The notes below the pieces were generated by a model that was given only the letters and a program-made list of their open reading frames with translations, had not been told where the DNA came from and did no database searches. Shown here in pieces: positions 31,206 to 41,900 of a stretch of DNA of 42,785 nucleotides (position 1 is its first letter; every line of letters starts with the position of its first letter). Source of the stretch: an uncultured Bifidobacteriaceae bacterium (lineage in GTDB: Bacteria > Actinomycetota > Actinomycetes > Actinomycetales > Bifidobacteriaceae). The stretch covers positions 1 to 42,785 of the forward strand of contig CAMXYK010000010.1 of assembly GCA_947253155.1 (NCBI GenBank). Direction: 5' to 3'. Made by a program: the position numbers and the translations under genes.

Positions 31206-32854
31206 TGAGCGCTTTATTGCAAGATAAAACAAAAATTTCGGAAAAAACTGCTTCTAGCAATTCTTCTAGCACTGCTTCTAGCAACGCAACTGACGCAGCT
31301 AACTTGCAGCCTCGTCGCGGAAAAGCAGCCGTTCAACACGCAGCGCAACTTGCTCGTGATGCAGAACAAAAAGCTTTAGAGCGTCAGCACGCAAAAGGTA
31401 AAGGCACTGCAAGAGAGCGTCTCGACTTGCTTTTTGACACAGGCTCCTTCGTGGAAATTGGCCGCTTTAACGGCGGTGACATAAACAACGACGTTGCCGG
31501 ATGCGCTGTAATCACCGGCTTTGGCGAAGTTTATGGCAGAAAAGTTGCAGTTTACGCTCAAGACTTTTCTGTGCGCGGCGGAACCTTGGGTAAAGCAGAA
31601 GGCGAGAAAATCTGCCATCTTTTGGACATGGCTATTGCTCTTCGCGTGCCAGTTGTGGCAGTAATTGATTCCGGCGGCGCTCGCATTCAGGAAGGCGTGA
31701 GCGCGCTTATGCAATACGGGCGAATCTTCAAAAAAACTTGCGAAGCAAGCGGCTTAATTCCGCAAATCTCGCTAATTCTTGGACCTTGCGCTGGAGGCGC
31801 TGTGTATTGCCCTGCGTTAACAGATTTTATTATTATGACGCGCGAACATTCGAATATGTTCGTTACCGGCCCGGATGTTGTTAAGGCTGCAACCGGTGAG
31901 GCAATTAGCATGGACGATTTGGGCGGCGGTCTTGTGCATAACGCAACTTCCGGCGTCGCTCACTATTTGGGCGAAGATGAAGCTGACGCAATCGACTACG
32001 CTCGCACAATTCTCGCTTACTTGCCGTCTAGTTGCGAAGTAGATCCTCCAACTTTTGCTTATGCTGCAACGCGCGCGGATCGCGAAACTGCGCGAGAGTT
32101 GGCAAGTATTGTGCCAGATAACGATCGTCAGCCTTACGATGTGCTTGACGTGATTCGCAGGATTGTTGATTACGGCGAGTTTGTGCAAGTGCAGGAATTG
32201 TACGCTGCTTCTGCAGTTGTTGGTTTTGCTTGCATTGAGGGGCATCCGGTTGGAATCGTAGCAAATCAGCCAAAAGTGAACGCTGGTATTTTGGATGTGA
32301 ATTCTTCCGAAAAAGTAGCGCGATTCGTGCGATTGTGCGATGCGTTTAATTTGCCGGTTGTGACGCTGGTTGATACTCCAGGCTACAAGCCGGGTTCGGA
32401 TCAGGAGCATGCCGGAATTATTCGAAGGGGCGCGAAGGTGATTTACGCGTACGCGAATGCGCAAGTGCCGCTTGTGACGGTGATTTTGCGTAAGGCTTTC
32501 GGCGGAGCTTACATTGTGATGGGCTCGAAGTCGATGGGTGCGGACGTGAATTACGCGTGGCCAACCAGTCAGATTGCAGTTTTGGGTGCTCAAGGAGCTG
32601 TGAATATTATTCACCGCAAGGATTTGCAAAAAGCGAAGGAGCGCGGGAAAGACGTTGCGGCTCTTCGAAAACAGCTGGTTGACGAGTACGAAGCGACTAC
32701 TGTGAACGCAAATCTTTCGCTGGAAACTGGTCAGATTGACGCAATGATTGACCCGGAGCAAACTCGCGATATGATTGCCGGCTCGTTGAAGCTTTTGCGC
32801 AGTAAAAAGCGCATTTCGAGAACTGGCAAGCATCACGGAAATCAGCCAATGTAA
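31205..32854 (+). CDS. accD: Acyl-CoA carboxylase carboxyltransferase (beta) subunit
   Basis: A 549-residue carboxyltransferase of the AccD/PccB type holding both halves of the crotonase-like fold in one chain. Seen are GKGTARERLDLLFD, SGGARIQEGVSALMQYG and GPCAGGAVYCPALTDF in the first half and PGYKPGSDQEHAGIIRRGAK and MGSKSMGADVNYAWP in the second. With AccBC it makes malonyl-CoA for Fas. The first 40 residues are Ser/Ala/Asn-rich and probably disordered. Its ATG overlaps the accBC stop by one base. No epsilon subunit gene is present. Substrate preference, acetyl or propionyl, cannot be read from the sequence, but the fas neighbour favours acetyl-CoA. Confidence 0.95.
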   Translation: MSALLQDKTKISEKTASSNSSSTASSNATDAANLQPRRGKAAVQHAAQLARDAEQKALERQHAKGKGTARERLDLLFDTGSFVEIGRFNGGDINNDVAGCAVITGFGEVYGRKVAVYAQDFSVRGGTLGKAEGEKICHLLDMAIALRVPVVAVIDSGGARIQEGVSALMQYGRIFKKTCEASGLIPQISLILGPCAGGAVYCPALTDFIIMTREHSNMFVTGPDVVKAATGEAISMDDLGGGLVHNATSGVAHYLGEDEADAIDYARTILAYLPSSCEVDPPTFAYAATRADRETARELASIVPDNDRQPYDVLDVIRRIVDYGEFVQVQELYAASAVVGFACIEGHPVGIVANQPKVNAGILDVNSSEKVARFVRLCDAFNLPVVTLVDTPGYKPGSDQEHAGIIRRGAKVIYAYANAQVPLVTVILRKAFGGAYIVMGSKSMGADVNYAWPTSQIAVLGAQGAVNIIHRKDLQKAKERGKDVAALRKQLVDEYEATTVNANLSLETGQIDAMIDPEQTRDMIAGSLKLLRSKKRISRTGKHHGNQPM

Positions 32855-32858
32855 GTGA

Positions 32859-32940
32859 TTTATAAAAGCTATAGAAATGATAAGTATTTATAAATAAAAA
32901 CTATAGAAATAATAAAAATTTATAACTAAAAACTATAGAA
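32859..32940 (+). repeat. Three AT-rich repeats at exact 32-bp period before fas
   Basis: CTATAGAA occurs at 32869, 32901 and 32933, each 32 bp apart, within a looser unit ATTTATAA-n-AAAACTATAGAAAT. The stretch lies between accD and fas. It may contain promoters (TATAGAA-like -10 elements) or binding sites for a regulator. The fas ribosome binding site (GAAGGAA) follows 40 bases later. Confidence 0.65.
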
Positions 32941-32978
32941 CTTACAAAACTTATACAAATCAACGAGAAGGAAATATT

Positions 32979-35900
32979 ATGACAACCTACTTTTTCGACC
33001 AACTCGCTAATGCTCCGCACGCTTTAACTTTTGCAGGCCAGTCAACTCCGTGGGTTGATTCTCTTAAAGAACTCGGCAAAGACGAAGAGCTAAATGCCGA
33101 GCTTCACGAGTACGAAGCTGGCGCAAAAGCTTTGCTCGCGCCAATTTACGCCGAGCTTTTGGCCAACGCCGGCGGCGATATGAACGTGTTTGATGCGCTG
33201 GAAAATAAGCATATTAACGCTGCAAACGCGCTTCTTAGCGTTCCTGGAATTACGCTTGCTCAACTTGGTGCCGTGCGCGATTTAACAAATCTTGGATACA
33301 ACTTCGAAGTGAACAAGCCTTGCGCAGTTTTGGGGCACTCTCAAGGCGTAATCGCAGCAGAAATTGTAAAAGCGCGACTTAAAGCAAAATCTTGGCAGAA
33401 AGCGCGACCACAAATCGAAGAACTTCTTGCAATCGCCTACTTAATCGGCGCTGCAGGAGACCGCGAATCTCGCATGCTCGAAATTACGGGAGATGGCGAA
33501 ATAACGCCAATGCTTTCGCTTAAAGGAGTTACGAAAAAGCAGGCGGAAGCGCTGATTTCTCGCGTAGAGCGCACTCGCGGCGAAATTTCAATCGCGGTTA
33601 AAAATGCTAATAACCACATGGTTTTTGCAGGATATCCGGAAGATATGGAAGCCGTTTTGAACGAAGCGCAGAAAGAAGCGAAACGTTCGAAAAAGTTGCG
33701 TGAAATGAAAGTGCGCGGCGGTGCTGTTTTTGCTCCTGTTGCTGAATATTTAGACGTGACAGTGCCATTCCACTCGCCAATGCTTCAGCCTGCAGTTGAG
33801 CAGGTGGAGGCTTGGGCGAATGAGGCCGGTTTGAATGCTGCAGTTGCGCGCGAATTGGCTGAAGCTGTGCTTGTAACTCCTGTTGATTGGGCTGCGCAAA
33901 TTGGCGAAGTTTTGGATCAAAACGATGCGCGCTCGCTTTGGATTTTAGATATGGGTCCTAGCGAAGTGCTTGGAAAGCTTACTGGAGTGCTTGTGCAAGG
34001 AACCGGCGCTGGAGTTGTGGAAGCTGCTACAATGCGCTCTCGCGCCGAGCTTTCAACTGCAGACTCGGATTCTGAGCCACAGCGCACCGGCTGCTGGGCT
34101 GATTTTGCGCCTCGAGTAATCAACACTCCTTCCGGACGCAAAGTACTAACTAAATTCAGCAAGCTTACTGGCAAAGCTCCTGTGCTTCTTGCAGGCATGA
34201 CTCCAACTACTGTTGAGCCTGAAATCGTTGCTGCGGCAGCAAATGCAGGCTACTGGGCGGAGCTTGCTGGCGGTGGTCAAGTAACTGCGGAAGTTTTCGA
34301 TCGTCACATGAAGTCTTTGGAAAAGCAGCTTCGTGAAGGCGCAACTATTGAATTTAACGCAATGTTTATGGACCGCTACTTGTGGAATCTTCAATTTGGT
34401 TCGAAGCGAATCGTAGCAAAAAAGAGGCAGTCGGGCGCTCCAATTGACGGCGTAGTTATTTCTGCAGGAATTCCGGAACTTGACGAAGCTAAAGAATTAG
34501 TAGCTTCTTTGCAAAAAGACGGATTCCCTTACGTAACGTTTAAGCCGGGAACAGTTGATCAAATTCGTCAAGTTGTGCGAATTGCGAAAGCGGTTGCGCC
34601 AGCTACGATTATTGTGCAAGTTGAAGGCGGAGCTGCAGGCGGCCACCATTCGTGGGAGTCTTTGGACGATTTGCTTATAACAACTTACGCACAAGTGCGC
34701 GAATGCGATAATTTGGTGCTTGTGGCCGGCGGCGGTATTGGCACGCCTTCTCGCGCGGCCGACTACATTTCTGGCGATTGGGCGCGCGAATACGGTTTGC
34801 CAAATATGCCTGTTGATGCTGTGATGATTGGCACGGCTGCAATGACAGCAAAAGAGGCGCACACAAGCCCTGAAGTAAAGCGAATGCTTGTGGAAACGCC
34901 TGGAATTGTGATGCCGAAAGCTTCAAGCGTTGAAGGCTTTGACGACGATCCGTTCGCTCCAATGGGCGAGCGCTGGGTGCCTTCCGGCAAAGTTGTTGGC
35001 GGTGTGACTAGTGGTTTAAGCCATTTGCACGCGGATATTTATGAGCTTGAAAACTCTTCTGCTCGCTGCGGCCGCCTTCTTGTGCACATGATGAAGCATC
35101 CTGAAGAGCTTGAAACTCGACGCGATGAAGTAATTGCGGCACTTAACTCAACTGCAAAACCATATTTTGGTGACGTTGAAAGCATGACTTACGCTCAATT
35201 TGCTCAGCGTTTCCTCGATTTGGCATACCCGTGGGTGGATCCTACTTATGCAGACCGATACCTGCACTTGTTGCAGCGAATTGAAGCGCGATTAGTGAGC
35301 CAAGATTCCGGCGAATTTACGTCGATTTTGCCAACTCGTACGGAAGTTAGCGAAAAGCCACAAGCTGCTTTAGACGCACTTTTGCAAGCGTTGCCTCAAG
35401 CCCGCGAGATGAACGTTGTGCCAATGGATGCCGCATGGTTCCCAACTTTGGTGCGCGAATACCCGAAGCCAATGCCTTTCGTGCCAGTTATTGACAACGA
35501 TTTGCTTCGTTGGTGGGGTCAAGATCAGCTTTGGCAGTCTGAAGATTCGCGATACTCGGCTGATGCTGTTCGCGTAATTCCTGGACCTATTTCTGTTGCT
35601 GGAATTACGACTATGGATGAGCCGATTGCGGATATTCTTGGTCGATTTGAAGCAGCTATGCTAAATCGTGCGGAAAGTGCGGCAAGTGCTGAAAATAAAG
35701 CTGGAAGTGCGGAAAATCGCGCAAATCAGCCTGCGTTCAGCCAAATTGCAGCAGCAGCAAACGTAGAAGCTTACGTTCGCGCTTGCCCGAATATTTCTTG
35801 GGTTGGTCACGTAACTGCAAATCCGGCTTATGGAAGCGCTATTGGCGACGAAAATTACGTAATTACTGTAACTTCTACAAATAACGACGTAATTTCGCTT

Positions 35901-38900
35901 GATTTGGATATTAAACTTGATACTTTCTGGGATAATCAAGAAAATCAAGAAAATCAGAACGCTGCTAAAAACGCTACTAAAAACGATGCAAATTCAGCAA
36001 AACGCAAGCACGCAGTTCGAGATATCGTAATTCCGCTTACTGTTGACGCAAGTCGCGCTGGAAGCATTCCAGTAGTGGATCGCGAGCGCTTGCCAAAGCA
36101 CGTATACGAAATGCTTGCAGCAACCGCAGGTATTGGAAATACTGCAATTACAGGCGATGTGCTTGACGCAATGCCAAAGGTTGAAAGATTAAAAGAAGAT
36201 GGCAGTTTGGCGAAATTGCCGGAAGATTTGCTGGAAGAAGGGTATAGAGATTTCCCATTCGGCTTGGTTCATTCTTCCTATACTTTCTCACGAAATCTTG
36301 GAATTGATCACGAGTCCGCAACTGCTGGCAGATTGCCAGACGGTTTGCTCGCTTCTCGCATTGTGCCGGATGCGTTAGTTGGCCCTGCTTGGCCAACAAT
36401 TTACTCGGCTTTGGGTTCCGTGATGGTTGACGGCTACCCGATTATTGAAGGCTTGCTTAACGCGGTTCATTTGGATCACTTAGTTGAGCTTGACGTTGAT
36501 GCTGAAGATTTCCGCAAGTATGTTGATAAGCGAATTAATTTGCTCGGCTGGGCAGAACCTTACGCAGAGTCTGCTTCCGGACGCGTTGTAACAATTCACG
36601 TTGTGCATACTGCAGCTGACGGAACTCGACTTGCGCACGAAACCGAGCGTTTCGCTATTCGTGGACGCAGCTTTAGCAACGCTCTTCCGGAGCCGGCTGC
36701 TGAATATGGTGACGCAGAAGGCTTGCACGGTTACGAAATTGAAGACACTCCTCGCAGAGCTTTGCGCAGAGTAGTAGTTCGCGCGCCTCACGATATGACC
36801 GCTTTCGCGCGCACTTCCGGAGATTTCAACCCAATTCACACTTCTTCTCGAGGTGCCGCAATTTCCGGACTTTCCGCACCACTCGTGCACGGAATGTGGC
36901 TTTCTGCAACCGCTCAGCATGTGGCTCAAGCTTTGGACGAAAAGGGCGCTCGCTACGAGCTAATCGGCTGGTCCTACAACATGTACGGCATGGTTCAGCT
37001 GGACGACGAAGTAGAAATCACAGTTGAGCGCGTTGGAAAAGTTCGCCGCGGCGGACTCGCTTTGGAAGTTACGTGCCGAGTTGACGGGCAAATCGTGTCT
37101 AAAGCAAGCGCACTTACTCGCGCTCCACGCGCAGCATTCGTATACCCGGGTCAGGGTATCCAAAAGCAAGGAATGTCGCTGGATGAGCGCGCAAAGTCGC
37201 CTGCAGTGCGCGATACTTGGGAGAGGGCAGATAAGCTTACTCGCGAAAAGCTTGGGTTCTCAATACTTGCGGTCGTGCGCGATAATCCAAAGGAACTTAC
37301 AGCTCACGGCGTAACGTATCGTCACCCTGAAGGACTGCTTAATTTGACGCAATTTACGCAAGTTGCGCTCGCAACAGTCGCGTTTGCGCAAACCGCGCGT
37401 CTGCGTGAAGCCGGATGCGATATTTGGCCAGCCTACTTTGCTGGTCACTCGCTTGGCGAATACAACGCTTTAAGCTCCTTTGCTCAGATTATTCCTCTCG
37501 AAACTGTGCTGGAATTGGTGTTCCACCGCGGATCCACCATGCATCATTTGATTGAGCGCGACGAAAAAGGCCGCTCGAACTACCGCATGGGCGCGCTTCG
37601 ACCAAACCAGTTCGGAGTTGGTGACGAAGGCGTAAACGCTTACGTTGAAGGAATTTCCAAAGCTACTGGCGAATTCTTGCAGATTGTAAACTACAATTTG
37701 GCTGGCCAGCAGTACGCAATTGCTGGAACGATTAAAGGCTTGAAAGCTTTGCAAGCGGACGCTTCTAAGCGTGCGAAAGAGTACGGTGGAAAGCCGCCGT
37801 TCATGCTTGTGCCTGGAATTGACGTGCCGTTCCATTCTCGCATTCTTCGAAAGGGCGTGCCGGAATTCCGCGATAAGCTCGATTCGCTTCTGCCAAAGTA
37901 TATTGACTATTCTGTGCTCGTGGACCGCTATATTCCAAACCTTGTTGCATGCCCGTTCGAGCTTACTCGCGAGTTTGCGCAGAAGATTTTGGACGTTGTG
38001 CCATCCGAGCGTATTGAAGCGGCTTTGGAAGACGAAACTACCTGGAAGTCCTATGCTGACGACGAGCAGAAGCTCGGCCGACTACTTCTTACGGAGTTGC
38101 TTTCGTGGCAGTTTGCATCCCCAGTTCGCTGGATTGAAACGCAGGCTCTTATGTTTGCAGATCGCACTCGCGGCGGACTTGGCGTTGAAGAATACGTGGA
38201 AGTTGGTTTAGGAAATGCTCCAACTTTGGCAAATCTTGGTGCTAAAACTCTTGCTTTGCCGGAGTTTAGTGGCGAAAAGGTGACTGTTTATAACGTTGGC
38301 CGAGATGAAGGTCGCGTTTATATGACGGATACGGATTCGCTTGTGCCGGAAGTGTTTGATGAGGAAGATAGCGCGACTGAAGCTGCGCCTGCCGCAACTG
38401 CTGCACCTGCTGCTCCTTCTGCTTCTGCTCCTGCATCTACTGCCGCACCTGCTACTGCCAACGCAGCAGCAAGCGGACCTGTAGCGGACTTGCCATTTAA
38501 AGCATCCGACGCAATCTCAATGCTAATCGCATATAGTGCAAAAATTCGCCTCGACCAAATTGGCGATACCGACACAACTGACACGCTCACAAACGGCGTA
38601 TCTTCACGCAGAAACCAGCTGCTTATGGATATTAGCTCCGAGCTTGGCGTGGCTAGCGTGGACGGTGCTGCTGAAGCTCCAATGAGCGCGCTTCGTAAGT
38701 TGGTTGATTCGGTTGCTCCGCGCTACAAGGCTTTTGGTGCCGTGCTTTCCGACATTGTGCGTGAACGTTTGCGTGCGCTTTTCGGCGCTGCAGGCGTGAA
38801 GCCAGCGCAAATCGACAAGCGAATTTCGGAAGTCTGGCAGCTTGGCGAAGGCTGGCGTGCGCATGTGCTTGCGGCTTTGGTTTTGCAAACTCGCGAAGGT

Positions 38901-41900
38901 GCAAGCGTGCGCGGCGAAAATCTTGCGCAACTTTCTACGGATTCTGCGAAGAATACTGCTGCAGCTGACGCTTTAATCGACGCAGCAATTCAACAGGTTG
39001 CTCAAGCTCACGGCGTTAGTGTTTCTCAGCCTGGCGCGGCCGGCGCTGCCGGCGGTGCTGTGGTTGATTCTGCAGCTCTTGACGCTTTCGCTCAGCAGGT
39101 TGTTGGAGCTGACGGCGTGCTTGCTGCAACCGCTAAGTTTGTGCTTTCAAAGCTTGGAATTGAAGCGCCTCAAGCAGAAACTGAAGCCGACGAAAACGCG
39201 GCTGTTGTTGCTGCTGTTGAAGCTGAGCTTGGTGCGGATTGGCCAAAGCAGGTGGAGCCTCGATTCGATGAGCGAAAGGCAATTCTTTTCGACGATCGTT
39301 GGGCTTCTGCTCGCGAGGATGTTGCGCGCTTGTACTACGAGCATGCAGTAAAGAATGCTGATGTGCAACCAACTGAAGTTTCCGAAATCGCAAGTCGATT
39401 CGGCAGCTTCCTTGGTGCAGGTGAGGCTGTAGCTTCGGAAGCTGAATGGTTCGAGAGCGCTGCGAAATCGCGCGGATTGGAAAATCTTGCAACCATATTT
39501 AACGGTATTTCTTGCGATGCGCGCACGAAACTTTCGCAAAGTAACGCTTCTGAAGATGCTGCTTACGCAACTCGTTTTGCGGGAGAAGTTGCAGTTGTAA
39601 CGGGCGTTGCGCCAAACTCAATCGCAGCTCGCGTAGTAACGGGCTTGCTTGCAGGCGGCGCGACTGTTATTGCAACTTCGCACAGCTTCAAGCCGAGCGT
39701 AAAGTCTTGGGCAAAGAAAGCGTATCGCGAAAACGCTTCGATGGGCGCAAAGTTGTGGCTTGTGCCAGCAAACTTGTCTAGTTACCGCGATGTTGACGCG
39801 CTTGTGAAGTGGGTTGGCACGGTTTCGAAGAAAGTAAGCGGCGCAACTACCACAATTTTGAAGCCTGCTTACGAGCCGAGCATGTTCTTCCCGTTCGCAG
39901 CACCTCCAGTTCACGGCACTTTGGCTGATTCCGGTTCGCTTTTTGAATCGCAATCGCGCTTAATGCTTTGGGGTGTGGAGCGCGCAATTGCTGGATTTGC
40001 GCAGATTGGAGCAGATACGGATGTGCAACATCGTATGCACGTTGTGTTACCTGGATCTCCAAACCGCGGTATGTTCGGCGGCGACGGCGCTTACGGCGAA
40101 GTCAAGAGCGCGTTTGATGCGATTGTGAACCGTGCGCATGCGGAAAGCGTGTGGTCGGATCGCGTGACTTTCGCTCATCCAAAGATTGGTTGGGTGCGAG
40201 GAACTGGCTTAATGGGCGGAAACGATCCGTTGGTTGCTGTAGTTGAGCGTCACGGATTAACTACCTACTCTACGCAAGAAATGGCAGATCGTTTGCTTGA
40301 TTTGTGCACTCGCGAGGCGCGCGAACAGGCTGCAATCGCTCCTTTGGATGTTGATTTTACGGGCGGATTAGGCAAGGAGCCTCTTGATTTGAACGCGCTT
40401 CGTGCAGAAGCGTTGGAAGATCAAAAGCGTGCGGAATCTGCGGCGGAAGCTGTAGAATCTGTTGAATCTGCTGCTGAGTCTGCTGCTAAATCAACTGCAA
40501 AATCAACCAACAAAGCGCTCCCAACTCCTTACGTACCAACTCAGCCGCAAGTCAACTTGTCTGATTGGAAGAACGTAACAGCGCGTCCGGAAGACGAAAT
40601 CGTAATCGTATCCGTAGGCGAGCTTGGACCGTGGGGTTCCGGACGTACTCGTTTCGAGGCAGAGCTTGGAATTAAGGAAGACGGTTCCGTAAAACTTTCT
40701 GCAGGTGCAGTACTGGAATTGGCTTGGAATATGGGCTTGCTTACTTGGCAAGACTCGCCAAAGCCGGGCTGGTACGATGCTGACGGCACGCTTGTGCCAG
40801 AAGAAGATATTGCAGAAAAGTACGGTGACGAAGTAGTTGCGCGCTCCGGAATTCGACCATTCGAAACCGGCATGGGCGGCGACTACAAGGAAGGCGCAAA
40901 CGAAGAAGAAGCGGAAATCTTCCTCGACCACGACGTGAGCTTCAGCGTACCAACAGAAACGATTGCTCGCGAATACGTGGCACTCGACGAAGCACATACT
41001 GCGATTGCTCGCGATGCGGAGTCGGGAGAGTGGACGGTTACTCGCAAGGCAGGTTCCATGATTCGCGTGCCTCGCAGGGCTGCGATGACCAGAACCGTCG
41101 GCGGACAATTCCCTAAGGGCTTCGATCCGCTGAAGTGGGGAATTCCAGCTTCGATGGTTGGAAGCGTTGACACGATTGCGTTGTGGAATATCGTCACAAC
41201 CGTGGACGCTTACATTTCCGCCGGTTTTACGCCTTCGGAAATTCTGCAAGCTGTGCATCCGTCGCTGGTTGCTTCCACGCAAGGAACCGGTTTTGGCGGC
41301 ATGAGTTCAATGCGAAAACTGTACTTGGATCGCTTCCTTAACCACGAAATCCCAACCGACGTGCTGCAAGAAGCGCTACCAAATGTTGTGGCAGCGCACG
41401 TAATGCAAACCTACATCGGCGGCTACGGCAACATGGTTCAGCCGGTGTCGGCTTGCGCAACTGCAGCAGTTTCGCTCGAAGAAGGCGTTGATAAGATTGC
41501 GCTCGGCAAAGCGGACTTCGTAGTAACTGGCGCAATTGACGATATTGGCGTGGAATCCGTAGTTGGCTTCGGCAACATGAACGCAACTGCGAACAGCGAA
41601 GAAATGTACGCAAAGGGCATAAGCCCACGATTCTTCTCGCGTGCTAACGATCGCAGGCGCGGCGGCTTCCTTGAAGCTCAAGGCGGCGGCACGATTTTGG
41701 TTACGCGCGGCGATATTGCGCTGAAGCTTGGTTTGCCTGTTGCTGGCGTGGTTGGTTTCATTCACTCTTACGCTGACGGCATTCACACTTCCATTCCTGC
41801 TCCGGGCTTGGGTGCGCTGGCTGCAGGTATGGGAGGCGCAAAGTCTAAGCTCGTGCGCGATTTGGCGGCACTTGGCGTAACTCCGGACGATATTACCGTG

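Noticed and set aside
30060..31232. 390-residue minus-strand frame inside accBC
   Set aside because: Composition is Arg/Asn/Phe-rich shadow sequence opposite a well-conserved enzyme.
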